Under the pieces are notes generated by a model. That model did not search any database, had not been told where the DNA came from, and worked only from the letters and a program-made list of their open reading frames with translations. DNA of 64,000 bases from Xestospongia muta (lineage: Eukaryota > Porifera > Demospongiae > Haplosclerida > Petrosiidae). Below, in pieces: positions 26,701 through 41,900 of this stretch (positions are counted from its first letter, which is position 1; the number at the start of each line of letters is the position of its first letter). The stretch covers positions 16,368,192-16,432,191 of the forward strand of contig OY848917.1 in assembly GCA_963693285.1 (NCBI GenBank). Reading direction: 5' to 3'. A program made the translations under genes and the position numbers.

Positions 26701-29700
26701 TGAATTCTTTCTTATTTTTTGCTCTCATATTTGTGGTGATGTAATTACTTCTTGTCTCTATGTGGACGTCATTACCAATATCATAGGCGGTAAGTGTTAT
26801 ATAATGTAATATAACTTCTACATTTAGTGTATACAATGGTGTTATTTTTTCTTTCTTATATTTTGTTCCCATATTTATGGTGATGTGATTACTTGTTGTC
26901 TCTGTCTGTCTTTTACAATATCATAGGAGGTAAGTGTTATATAATGTTATATAACCTCTAAGTTTAGTAACCTCTAAGTTTAGTGAATACAATGGTGTTA
27001 TTTTGTATTCTTTATTATATTTTGTTCCCATATTTATGGTGATGTGATTACTTGTTGTCTTTATGTGTCACTTACAATATTATAGCAATAAGTGTTATAT
27101 AATGAAATATAACTTCTAAGTTTAGTGTATACAATGGTGTTTTTTTTTCTTATATTTTGCTGCCACATTATGGTCATGGGATTGCTTATCATCTCTATGT
27201 GTCATTTACATTATCACAGTTGGTAAGTATTATATACTATTGTATAACATTTAATACTACGTTAACTTCTTAGTGGATACTGATTTTTTGGAGATTTGGG
27301 CAAAAGGCAAGGGTTAAGCTTTATTGGCTATTAATATTTTTTTCTTAAGGTCTGACTGTAGAAACCATGCTGTAAGCAAAATCTATAAGCCTATGGAAGG
27401 AGTCAACCTGTTGTTTCATAACATTATGTAATATGGAATGTCTGATTTTTAAATGCCAAGTTGTAGTTTGTGAGAACTGTATCATGGAAATTATTTAGCA
27501 TTTGGTGGGTGTGTTGCAAACCCTGCTATAATAGCATAACACTGGTTACATATATGTTTAGGAGTAAGAATCATTCATAAATCCCATGGCCCTGCAGACT
27601 AAGCCAAAATGGCTCAGTTATCCCAAATGACACTCCTTTTCATCTAATGAATCATTTATAGTAATTAATATCATAACAAATAATAAGGAGAGAGCGTTGA
27701 CCACTGAGTTGTAGTTGTCTTGTCAAGAGCCTAGTTATAGTTGTAAGCTAACATGTGTCCATTCTAATTTGTCAGAAAGTCTGCTATTTTAATGGCCTAA
27801 CAATTTTTGGTAGAGGTAAGAATATCTGCTTTTGCTGTTATTGTTGCTGTTCCAGTTCTGAAGCTGCAACCAGCATTGTGGTTTGAATCTGCAAGAGGTG
27901 TTACTATGAATGCTTCTTTGTCAATGGAGTACCACTTCTAAATGACCACCCATTTGTCCTGAGATACTGAACTGTACATTAGTTTAGAAATAGCTCTGTA
28001 TTAGATAATCTAATATGGATATTCACTCCCTTTCCTAGCTAATTATATTTTCAAACTTTCAAGTAGACTTTTAAAACTCAATTATGACAAACCAGATTCA
28101 GCATTGGCCAAATAATTGAGATGTAAGAATGCTTATTCCTGGTTGAACTAAATGCAAGTGAGGGAAAGATAATATTTTCCTTAGATTAAAGAGGCTTAGT
28201 AAAATTTGGGTGTGATGGATTGTGGCCAAATATGTAAGGAGCTAGACCACTTTTGTGACCACTTTTCCCTAAATAGAGGACAATAACACAGCAATGTCAA
28301 CGACATAGGTATGGAAGATGTGATAACATAGATATCACAAAATGCTAACAACTTCCTCATAGTGCAATTTATACCAGTTAGTAGATGTGTTTCACATAGT
28401 TTAATGTAGTGATGAACAATGGGTCCAGTTTGGTGATGTCCATTCCAAGCTGGAGGGCAAGAGGAGTAGCAACAATAAATACACTATTGAGGTTGGGTTT
28501 GTGTCTGCCTGAGAGAATTGAGAAAAGAATTGGTTTTTATTTCTAACATCAGTTCAGTTAGATTAGTTTTCCTGCAATATGTGTTAACATAGAGACAATC
28601 AAAAATGGTCTCAAAGAAAAACAAACGTCTTAAAAATCCACAATGCATCAATATTATTTGGGAAGACTTGGAGTGATGGAGGCAGACTACCACTTCATTG
28701 TCACAGTTGGTAGGACTGTCTTCTCCGAAGCCATTGTTATACCCAAATGAGCACTCTCCTCTAAGGTCGTTGTCAGATCTTGTTGACAACTGCTTGATTG
28801 TGGGTGACCATCTGGAAGGTATCTCATACTATTGTGTATATTACTAATGCTGTATGTAGCCCAACGTACAGTCAATATAAGGAGGCTTCCCCTTCCATTT
28901 GACCCTTAGCAAGTGCTTGTTTTCTAATGAATAGAAGCCTGCCTATACACTGATTTGCCTTTCCCAAACTTCTGCATTGAGCTAGCAAGTCAGTCAACTA
29001 GGTATGATACAGGAAGGATTTTGATAGATCAATACCATCGTCCACACTCCAACCTTCAGTGTAGGACAAATTTGTAATGAGTCTCCATTTTCTGGTGTAT
29101 ATTTTGGGATAGCAACTTGCATGATTTATATGAGGAAACCTTCTAGGTTGAATAGTCACACAATTGTGCTTAATGTTACTTCCTATTGCAAGTATAATCC
29201 TCAATTATATGGGGTTGCTGTAGTGCTGAGATCATGTTTTTTCTGCTAATTTTATGTGCTGCTCATGATTAAAATAAGTCCTAAAACTTAGAACATAATT
29301 TTCTAGCTGTGGAGTTATAATCTGCTCATTCTCTTTCCAATAATGGAATCAGGAGTTTAACTGACTTCAGCTGCTTTGTCTAGGATAGTGTATTTACTGC
29401 AAGTTGACAAGTTGCTAATGTTTGAGAGTCAATCTATTTAATATAGACAGTTCTGACTGCACTACCTCTATATTTCAAACATAACCAATAAATAAGGTCA
29501 TCAACATACTGTCATAACATATAGTGAAGACATCAAAAATGCCTTCTTTGGTAATGAAATAGCTTTTTATAGCCATAGTAGCAACATAGTAACATATAGA
29601 AACAGTACAATAATAAATGTAAATAACAAACAGCATATTGTTACACTGAGTACCACCAACAGTTCCTTGCTGTGGACGTAAATAGTAATGAGCCCGGTAT

Positions 29701-32700
29701 ATTTGGGAGGATTGATTAGGAGAACACTGGTGTTGTTGGTGGCAAGGTAGACGCTGTGCCTAAAAACAATTAAGATGTCTAATATATCTCATGCATAGCA
29801 CAGCAATTGTTTAAATTCTAGCTTACATGAGCCTTTTGCAATTCTATGGAGTTCAGCATCTTCTAGTACCAATGAGATTAGCAGTGATTAGCAAGTATAT
29901 AAATTGAGCCTGGCAGTAGCAATTAGTGAGTATGTGCACAAAACCCTAAACCCTAAACTGTTTTTGTATGCTATGTTAACATACTGGTAATATAATAATG
30001 GAAAACCCTGACCTTACAGCCAGTGTGTTATTGAGCCGCACAATTTGGACGTCAGTGAATGGATTTGTAGCTGTGAATGTATCATCCAACATTCTTCACT
30101 AACAATATGTCCCACTCCATGTTGTTGTTAGTAAGAATACAATTTTAAGCCTACATGCCGATTCTAGTATGCTCCTTTTACTCTACCAGTATATACATTG
30201 TACTGCTACATCTGTTTAGTATGCTATGTTAATATAATTGGTAATTGGTAATACGCCACCGCGTAAGTTGGACATCGGTGAATGGATTTGTAGCTGTGAA
30301 TGTATCATCCCAACATTCTTCACTAACTGGTGAGGTCATTTGCTAGCACATGCCCACTTGATTCAGTTTTACCTTGACTAAAAGTGCAGTTGTTCTGACA
30401 TTCACAATAATATATCAGGTTGTACATAACAATAAAATCCTTCTCTAAAACCCAGTTGGTGGGCTTGTGTTCCCTCCTCATTAGCTATTTTTAACTAATT
30501 TTATTAAATAGAATTTTGTCATTTGTTCTTTATGGTCTTTTTGTTTCCACATTTATGGTACTGTGATTACTTGCCATCTGAATATTTCTTTTACAAAATA
30601 ATAGGAGGTGAGTGTGATATAATATTGTAAACGTTCTAAGTGTATCCATTGCAATTTTGTTTACCAATTTTTCCATATTTATGGTACTATGACTACTTGT
30701 TATCTGTATACTTCCTTTACAATATAATAGCTGGTAAGTGTGATATAATGCTAAAATATAAAATATAATTTTCAAGTAGATTTAATTAAATATTGTCATT
30801 TTGTTTACTCCATTCTTTTTGTTTCCACATTTATGGTTCTGTAATATCTTGTCATCTGAATATATCCTTTATAATATAATAGCCAGTAAGTATAATAAAA
30901 ATTCTATTTGTATTCAATGTGTTAATGTTATTTTCTTTATTTTACTTTTTCCCAAATTTATGGTACTTTGGTTACTTGTCATTTGAATATGTCCATTACA
31001 ATATATAGAAGGTAAGTTTGATGTAATGTAGTGTAATGTTCGTTTTATTAACTCTATTGTTTTTTTCCACATTTATGACGCTATAATTAATTTCATCTGA
31101 ATGTTTTCTTTACAATATAATAGCCAGTAAGTGTGATATAAATTCTAAATGCATTAAATATATTGTTGTATTTTATTTATTCTATTCCTTTTTGTGTCCG
31201 TATTTATGGTGTTGTGATCATTTCTTATCTGTATGTGTCCTTTACAACAATATAGTGGGTAAGTGTGATATAATGTAGTACATGTTTTATAGGTATGCAA
31301 TGCAATGTTGTTATTTTGTGTACACTCTTGTTTGTTTCTTTGTTTTTCACATTTATATTGCTCTGATTATTTATCAACTGAATATGTCCTTTACAACAAA
31401 ATAGTGGGTAAGTGTGATATAATGTAGTATATGTTTTATAGGTATGCTATGCAATATTGTTATTTTGTGTACTCTCTTGTTTGTTTCTTTGTTTTCCACA
31501 TTTATATTGCTCTGATTATTTATCAACTGAATATGTCCTTTACTACTTAATAGACAGTAAGTGTGATATGATATAGTATAATTTATGAATATATATTCAA
31601 TGTAATATTATCATTTTGTTTATTGTAATGTTTGTTTTGACTTTAATGTGTTATTTTCTTTTGTCTTTAATACATTATTTTATTAGTTTTTTTATTCTCT
31701 TCTGAAATATTTATTGTTATTTGCTTAAAAGGACTTTAGTACCATTATAAAACTGTTGTAGTACATATGCCATTAAGTAAATCATTTAATTATGTAATTG
31801 TGCATTAAACAATAGTATTGATTACATCACCAACAATAATTATATTATTAATTAAAAATGTGGATTTACAATATATTGTTTGCTGGTTATGGTTGAAAAT
31901 GTGTTATTATTTAATATTGTGCAATTAATATTGTTGTTGGTGGAACAGTTTCATTTATTCAAGTCTATATATTGTCAGTAGTTGAGTTGTGTATTCCTAG
32001 AGGGAATGTGTTGATGTTCTTATACCATGAACTTGTTAACATAATTTAGAGACTTAAAGAACCTTTTATTTTTGTTTGAAGTAAATATAGAAAGTTTTTT
32101 ACTTGTTTGTTTTTTTGTTACCAGTCTGTAAAATTATCATCAGTTGTATAGTTCTGTCTTTATGATAAAGAAGCCAATTTTTATCAGAAATAAGAATAAG
32201 CATTCGTTACCAGCTTTTTCCGAAAGATGTGAGGTCATTGTTATCATAACAGACTATAGGTCTTCCTCTATAACAATAAGAAATAAGCAATTTTATTATT
32301 GACACAGAAATGAAGTGCCAAATATACATTTATAATTTTGTCTATAATTGTGTAAAATAGGTCTATTATGATGCAAAGCTATATATATTTAGATACTTAA
32401 CAGTTCTATTTATATTGATAACATTATTGTAAGAATTGCTATGAATGATTTGTTTAGCATAAGATTAGTTGATGTGACTCACTCATACTTTGTAATGTTG
32501 TGTACTCGTGTAACACATGCATGTATATAACACTACTAGTATAGATAATGTACAGTTATTATGATATATTCTTTAGTTCACATTAATGTGGTTATTATAA
32601 TATATTTAGAATGGATCTACTCCAGTCATGTTAGCAGCAAACAAGGGACACAAAGATATTGTTTTGATTTTAGCACAGAAAGGAGCCAATCTAAACATTG

Positions 32701-35700
32701 TTAACAAAGTAAGTGTTCATGTACATATGTTATATAACAAACCTTGTATAACAAACATTATTTTATTAGTATTATTAGTCTAATTTGACAGTTGAAGGTT
32801 TCTTTATTATTACAACAGGGAGGATGTGGAGTTCTTCATTATGCAAGTTATGGAGGATATACAGACATCGTTCAAATATTACTTAATTATAATGCTGATA
32901 TCAATATTATTACAAAGGTAATTTAGATTAAAAAAATAAAGTTTGCAATACTGTACTTAAGTATCATTACAACTTTCTTATTGTTGGATATTCTGGAATA
33001 CCTCCTTATTGTCTGGAACACATGGAACAATTTCAAGTTCCCAGCTACTTTCCTGTTATCACTTTAGTCACTAACAATAATTATTAATTATTATTAATAA
33101 TTACTAATAATAATAAAAATTGAAACCACATACATTGTTGAAAATGAAACCACATACATTGCCTTCTTGTACACTACAACTTCTTCTATAGTTATCAAAA
33201 CATGTTTCATAAGAAAATGGAGTAAACAAGTAAATAAAAACATTTATAAAAATCAAGTAAATATAGAATGATTAAATCAGTCCAATACAAAGGTTGCAAA
33301 CATGATAATAAGGGTGGAAATTGCATCATCTTTACATAATAACAGGCATATAGTGCAACAATATGTTATTGGTATTGTTTGATTGATGTAAATGTTTGTG
33401 AATATCCTTAATTGTTAGTGCCACCTGTGCTATTATGTAGGATGATGCAATTACCATCTCTACTATCTTGTATGTATTCTTAGTGATACTAGCCATTTCT
33501 ACATTTGCTTCATTTTTAGAAAATATTTTTAGTTACTTGTTAATTAATAAAATTTAATTACAACATTAACATAGCCCATGTTAATTTGTTTTTTTTCAGT
33601 ATTAAATGTCATGGAATTTCTACTTCACCATCCTATAAATTTAATGAATATCTCATACAACCTGCATGTTATTTAGCACTGTACCTCTTCTTATAAATAA
33701 CGAGAACATGTGAGACAACTTTCTCAGTAAATGTTCAACAATATTACAATTTTAATGATTGTTTGTCAAGCTTGGTTCCTGAAATAGAGCACCAGGGTAG
33801 GTACCCCTTGTGTAACAGCAAGCAGACCATGGTTCCATACTGTAAAAATGATGGTTGATTCAACCATCATTTGGTTATACAGGTTGCAATTGCAAACTGT
33901 TTTTTTGTTGAAAAAGTAATCATAATTCTGTTTTCATTACTAATGTACTACTGTTTATGTAGCTATAAAATCATCAATCTCAGAGTACATCAGTAATCAA
34001 AATAGTATTATGTTTACATTTTAGATATACAACCTGTATAACCATTTATTAGTTAATTCAACCAATCAATTTTCACAGTCTTGTATATATTCTTTATGAT
34101 ACTAGGCATTTCTACATTACCTTTGCTTCATTTTTAGAAAATGTTTTTAGTTACTTGTAAATTAATAAAGTTTAATTACAACTTTAACATAGGTCATATT
34201 AATTTTTTTTCCTTTTAGTATTAAATGTCATGGAATTTCTACTTCACTTTTCTATAAATTTAATGTAACCAATTATATGGTATTAGAGAAAACATAGACT
34301 ACTATACCTGAATTTAACAAATTTATGTACTACAATTGTATTGCAAGTACTGCCATACACCTTGAAGCCATGGTATATATATATATAATATATATAATAT
34401 TTGTGTCCACTATGAATGAGATTAAATTGCCTCCTTTAACTGCTGACACATATCGTAACCATTGAATTTCTTTAACCCTAACTGTGAATGCTACAATGAA
34501 GGGTTTGTGACAATGCTAAAAGACTATCATTAGCTTTGTTCTCTTTTCTGGGATTCTATAGTTATTGTATTCCACAGACACTGCAACTAATTCTGCAGTC
34601 TTTGTAGGTCTAGGCAATCTTAATTTCTCAAGCACTCACAAAAATGGATACTCCGTTTTAATCTATATTTCCTCAAAAATGAAGAAAATGATTAACATGT
34701 TTTGGGTTTTTTTCATTATCTCATAATACAAAGAAGTAACCTTCATTATGAAAACTTCTGGTATTAAATAGACAATGTGGTAGACACCTAATGGTGCCAA
34801 ATAAGTTAATTGCTACTTCAAACTCAATAAAATATGATGTATGAAATGAAATTAGAAGGTCAAGAAAGCAGAATCTTAAAGATAAAGTTATAGTATGTCC
34901 ATTAGCCACACTTTAAATTTGCTTAATAATTATGAATATTAGAATCACATCACATTGTTGATTGCTGATTTTTAGTGTCCTCTCTCAAGACTTTAGTAGA
35001 CAAGTGCGAACTTTAAAGACAACTGTTTATCTTTGGTAGATTGCTAATTTATTCTTTTCTTGACAGTTAAACATTTTCATGTATAATTTCAGTCTCATTC
35101 TATATGAGTTAACTAGTTGTTAAATGTACAATCATTTAAATGTTGCTCCTTATTATTTTAAAGAAATATTTAACTATTTACAATGCAATGTTATTATCTA
35201 TTGTTTGTTTCTTTTTTCCACATTTATGGTGATATGAATACTTGTTATCTGAACATGTCTTTACAATATTAGTTGGTAAGTATGATATAATGTAGTAGAA
35301 TTTATAAGTCTATGGAATGAAGTTTGTCATTTTGATTACTCTGTTGTTTGTTTGTTTGTTTTCTATATTTTTACTGCTGCGATTTTTTCTCATCTGGATT
35401 TGTTCTTTGCAACGTAATAGTCTGTAAGTGTGATATAATGTTATCTAATTTCTAAGTTTTTTAATGCAACATTATCATTTTGTTTACTCTATTCCTTTTT
35501 TGTTTCCATATTTATGGTGCTGAAATTTTTTTTGCTATTAATAATGTGTCTTTTATAATATAATAGTGGGTAAGTGTGCTATAATGTGGTATATTATCTA
35601 AGTGTATGAATGCAGTGTTATCATTTGTTTACTCTATTGTTTGTTTGTTTGTTTCCACATTTATGGTGTTGTGTTTACTTGTCATCTGAATGTGTTCCTT

Positions 35701-38700
35701 ACATTATAATAGTCAGTAAGTGTGATATAATATAGTTTAATTTCTAAGTGTATTCAATGCAAAGTTATCATTTGTTTACACTATATCCTTTTTCTTTCCA
35801 CATTTATGGCACTGTGGTTACTTTTTATTAAATCCTCTTTACAATATAATAGTGGGTGAGTGTTCTATAATGTAGTATAATTTCTAAGTGTATGGAATGA
35901 AGTGTAATCATTTTATTTACTCTATTGTTTGATTGTTTGTTTTCACATTTATGGTGCTGTGTTTACTTGTCATTTGAATATGTTCCTTACATTATAATAG
36001 TGGGTAAGTGTGATATAATATAGTATAATTTCTAGGTTTGTTCAATTTAACATTGTCATTTTATATGCTATTTTGGTTTCTACTTTTATGGTACTGTGAT
36101 TACTTGTCATTTTGTTTACTCTATTGTCTTGGTTCCTACTTTTATACTGCTGCTGTGACTACTACTTACTTAATTGTGTCTCTTGCAATGTAATAGTTGG
36201 TAAGTGTGATGTAATGTACACTCTGTTTATGATGAGTCAAACAGCTAACTTATTGTTATAACTAAGACTAGGAATAATCTAGAAATAGATTGTTACACTA
36301 TTTAATAGGTCTTGCATCTGTTCAATTTTATTTTAAAACGTGAGTACTAGCATTCAGAAACATAGTGAACTAGAAATTTCATATAAAGTGAATCGTCTAA
36401 CTCACATTTCATTATGACATAAGATCACAGATAATTTGTATATTATTAATGAACACATACACACAAAGCATTCTCTAACTGCAGCTAAAAAGTATAGAAA
36501 CAATAGAAAATGACTTTTGTAGCAAAAGTAAGAATGATAAAGAGGAACGCAACAGCCAAAAGCTATAGGAAGAAGTTTTATGAGCTATGACTTGTAAACT
36601 ACACAGACATGACATACTCATTATTGAAATTACATAAGCCACCACCAACTCACCTTGAACAGAGTGTAGTAGAATTTTTAAATGTATGTGATGCAATGTT
36701 GTCATTCCATTAACTTTTGTTTCCACATTTATGTTGCTGTGATTATTTATCATTGATTGTATCCTTTACAATACAATAGCCGGTAAGTGTGATATATTAT
36801 AGTGTAATTTCTAATTGTATTTAATACAATGTTTACATTTAATTTACTCTATTGTTTGTTTTCACATTAACAGTGTTATGATTGTTTGTCATCTGAAATG
36901 TGTTCTTTACAATTGTGATATAATATAAGTTAATGTATTAGTCAATGCAATGTTGTCATTGTAAAATATTTATTTACAAATGTTAAACTAATAATTTTCA
37001 AGTTTTTATAACATTTGTTGTCATTACGTAAATGTTAATGTTCTCTAATACCTTTAATGTTTTTCACACTTTTATTGGTTTTAAGCTTTGTCATGATTTA
37101 TCATGTTTAGCCAATTTTAGAATGGGCTTATCATTCTACTCAGAATTATCATTTGTTTAAAATGATTTTAGTATTGCTATGAAATTGTTATATTGCATAC
37201 ATCATTAGTAATGGATCTTTTTTATTGGTGTACATTATAACAATGATAATGATAGCATAACTACCAACATATTATATTGCCAGGAGCCAATAACATGAAA
37301 TGAGTAAAGAGTCTGAAACTATGTGGTATATGATCGAGTAAAATCATCACGTGATCCCATCAATAATTTGACCACACCTTGTCCAATCTTAAATGTACAT
37401 TTTACATGCACTCTGCAGTATAGATTTACACTCGGCACTGCAGCGAGGTTAAGTACTTTAGTGCATTTTTATTATTTAATTTATTAAGTATTTATACTGT
37501 GAGTAATTAAGGGTACATGGCTTCTTAAAAGAGATTATGTTGCTATACTTGTGCTGTTATGTTGTTAACATAGTGTAGAGACTTGAAGAACATTTTGTAT
37601 TTATTTGAGAACTTGTAGCATTGACAATAGTTGTACATGTATTCTGCTTTTATAGTAAAGAAGCTATTTGTTGAATTTGTTTTTTTAAGAAAGATAAATA
37701 AGTACTTGTCTAAAGCCTTTTTAAAAAAAAGTGTTTGTAAACTGTCTTTGTAAGGAGTGCTAGTTCTTCCTCTATTCTACTAAGTAGATAATTTTTATTA
37801 TGATCATTGTGAAGTTGTCAAATTTATATTTATATTGTCATGTTGATATTTGTGCCAAAATATGTCTATTGTGATATAATGGCTATGTATATTTGTGTAC
37901 TTAGAGTGTATTGATAACATTGTTGTAAGAGTTATTGAGAGGAGTAGTTTGTTTAGTATAAGAGTAGTTGATTTGTCTCATACTTTGTAATGTTGTCTAT
38001 GTTTATAATGTTACTACTGTACTCATGTAATACATACATGTATATAACAATACTAGTATAGATAATTTACTGATGTTACGTATATTTTCTTAGTTTATGT
38101 TAATGTGGTTATTATAATATATATTTAGGAGGGAACTACTCCAGTCATATTAGCAGCAGAGAGGGGACACAAAGATATTGTTTTGATTTTAATCCAGAAA
38201 GGAGCTAATCTAGACCTTGTTAATGCAGTAAGTGTTCATGTATATATGTTATATAACAAAACTTGTATAACTGAAGATGAAATGTGGCTGTATTTTGAGG
38301 AAAAAGAAATATGGCAAATTAGTGATTATCACAATGGAAACAGCTTCTTTATAAAATTAGAATAAATGTTACAATTTTCATAAAATTTTCAATGATCAAT
38401 TCAATAACAAATAAATGGTTACTAGCTGATTGCTAATAACCTTGTCAGTCATAGCCTCAGAAAAGAGTGAATGACATTTTTTATACCTCAGAAGATATAT
38501 AAGGATATAATTGACCTGAAATAGAGCTATCTGATTAGTCAATTAAGGCAGAGCATTGTACAAATACATGTAAATCAGAGTTTACAAGAACATGAAAGTG
38601 CCTACAGGTTGTATATAGGTCATGTTTAACCATCCCAACAGATGTGTTATAAAATCACTGACGAGTTATAGACCACAAATGATATTAGTGATTCACCACA

Positions 38701-38912
38701 GATGAATTATAATTATTATTAATAAATAATAACAAGTAAAAACATTGTCAAACCTCACTAAGATGTAAAACCAGGGTGCCATTACTTTTGTAGTAACAAT
38801 ATTAGACGTCCATAATATGTAAGTTGTTATTATTTAGTTATGCAATCATCAATAACATCAAATTTACATTTGATGTGGCTATACTGTTTAACATATAGCT
38901 ATCATGCCCAGA

Positions 38913-38967
<55 letters not shown>

Positions 38968-41900
38968 ACACAGTGTGCATGTGTATGGATATTTATGTAT
39001 TGTGTAAATTAATGATATAATACAATTAAAGAAAATGTTGAAGTACCATATACTTAGTAACTTTGGAGGTAGAAAATATTGAGAAATTTCATGAATTGCT
39101 TTTCAATTGCCAAAATCTTATCCTCAATACTTTAATTAGTGGTATGGTAGTAGGTAGAAGATATCATTATCCTATGTTAATTTCTTCAAACTCTAGTATG
39201 TATCAATTCACTAATATTTTCTAACAACATAGTATAGTGTTTATTTTATATCATATATCATAACAATAGTAGATGTAGTATATAGTGTGAGTTAGTAATA
39301 TAATATAATTGAAGTAAATGTTGAAGTACAATATATTTAGCAATTTGGAGGGGAAAAGTATTGAGAAATTTGGTGAATTGTATTTCAATCATTAACCTTT
39401 TTTTCTTGGAATAGTTTGATTGATAGTAGACTGAATAAGTCATTTGACTAAGTTAACTTCTTCAATTTTTTTAATATCAATTCTATAATATTTTCTCCCT
39501 CCAAAGTAATCTACTATGTGGTAGTCAATGTGAAATCTAATAATTTACATTTTTAGTGTAAGGAGACAGCTATACATTGGGCCACACGTAACAGTCACAC
39601 TGAAATAGTCCAATTACTTTTACAATATAATGCTGATCCTAATATTTGTAACAAGGTTAGTGTGTGTTGTCTACAAATATTGTGTATGTACTATATAGTG
39701 TTAAACATACACCATATTTCATATTGTGAGTTAACAATATCATTGATGTTAATTTGTGCTAGTTAATGTGTAACATAATTATTATTATAATTATTCATTT
39801 CTCTAGGATCAGATTACAGCTCTACATTTGGCCTTAAATAGCAGTCACACTGAGATAGTGAGCTTACTCCTACAATACAATGGAGATCCTAATATATGTA
39901 ACAAGGTTAGTGTGTGTTGTGTTTAGATATTATAGTATGTACTACATAGTTTTAAGTCTATATCGTAGTGTATAGTGTAATTTGTCTAGGATCAGATGAC
40001 AGCTCTACATTCGGTCTCAAGTGATGGTCATACTGAGCTAGCCCAGTTACTCTTACATTATCATGCTGATCCTAATATTTGTGACAAGGTTAGTGTGTAT
40101 TATATATAGATATTGTCGTATGTACTACATATTCTTAAGTTTATATCATAGTGCACAATATAAATTTGTCTAGGATCAGATGACAGCTCTACATTGGGCC
40201 TCAAGCAATAATCACACTGAGATAGTCCAGTTACTCCTGCAGTATAATGCAGATCCTAATATTTGTGACAAGGTCAGTCTATCACTTCTTTTATTCTAAA
40301 TCTACATTAACACAGGATGATAATACTGCATTGCATATTGCCTGTAAAAAGGGTCATATAAATATTATACAATCATTGTTATCTCATGGAGCAGATATGA
40401 CTATTAAGAATAATGACAGTAACACTCCATTAGATGAATGTCAAGCCACAAGCAAGGATAAAATTGCTAGTCTTGTCTCTAAATACAATCCAAAACGAGG
40501 TGAGATATTAAACAACAACTATATAGTACTCCTACTTGTTTGATTTGTTATTATTTAGTTTTGGAAGATGTGTCTAAATGGAATATTGAATACCTCAATG
40601 AAGAGCAGGTTTTTGAGAAACATGAATATGGAATCATGTTTATCATTCCACCCTCATCACTGGAAGTAGGGCAAGAAGTCAAAACAGAAGTCAATGTAGT
40701 TGTACCAGAAGAATCAGAGATCATCCTCCCTCCCGATGTTGAGCTTGTCAGCTGTTTCTACAAGATTGAAACAAGAGGAAAATTCTCCGCACCTATTGAG
40801 CTTCATCTCCAACACAATGTTCAGCTCAGATCACAACAGGAAAGTCAACAGCTAGCTTTTATCAGAGCTAAAGGACTGCCACCTTACAGGTTTGAGCTGT
40901 TAGCAACTAAATCAGACCAAGTATTCTGGCCTTATGACAATTCTGGTGTCGTAGGAATCTCTGATTTCTCTTTTGTTGCCATTGTCATCAAAAAGATAAA
41001 GACTGCCCTTTTTCAGCCATCTCAAAGTTATATAATGACGGTCTTTTTCAAAGAGGTGATGAACTTTTGTTGGGAATTACAAGCAGTAGTCACAAAAAAT
41101 CTTGGACCTTTTCTTGAGGTATGAAGACATAACAAAAAGAGAATTACAATACTATATTACCACTATATACATGTTCTTTTGTCTATATTAGAGAGTAAAC
41201 ACAGAGAAACGTTTTGAAAATTGGAAAAGGATAGACCCAGTTACTATTTTGGATCCTGACATTAATGAAGTTACAATTGCTAATGAGTATTATGACATTA
41301 AGCCATTGATGAATCCATTTCAAGTAAAGTCCTAGTTGATGTCATGAAGTTAGATTTTGTATCGTTAAAGGTTTCTAGGAAACTCATTGATCAATGTCAA
41401 CCAGACACTGCTGTACTACCTTACTTAAAATTTAGAGTCACTCTCAAAGATGAGAGGAAACTCACTGACTTAGAGCTCACTTTTAATGGAATGAGTGAAC
41501 AAATGAGTTTGGTAATTGCTTGTTATGAATTGCAACAAATACAGGAGACAACAAGTGAGTGACATTAAAAATAGAATATACTCATGTTTTATATTAATAT
41601 CAGCATAAAATATTGCCTGAGCTTTTCCAAAATATTGAAGTAATATAAAGAAATGTTTGCTCATTTTGCTGATACAGCTCACCCTACCAGCACTCTTTCC
41701 ATTAATACTCCTACTACTGACAGCATGCCTACTTCTGCTCCTACTACTGGCAGTATGCCTACTTCCACCAGTAGTACTCCTTCTATCTATACACAGTTAT
41801 CATATCCATTAGGAATATCTGATGAATTATTATGTGAGTTATATAATATCCAAGTTAATGGATAATTTGGTCATTGAATTAATTGAATCACCTTTCACAT

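Noticed and set aside
25045..26872. Minus-strand ORFs with repeated LHYITLTAYDIGND text
   Set aside because: They are translations of the 143-bp satellite and recur once per unit. The stop-free length comes from repetition, not from selection.
29940..29960. Telomere-like AAACCCTAAACCCTAAA
   Set aside because: Only two and a half units. Too short to be an interstitial telomere; chance is sufficient.
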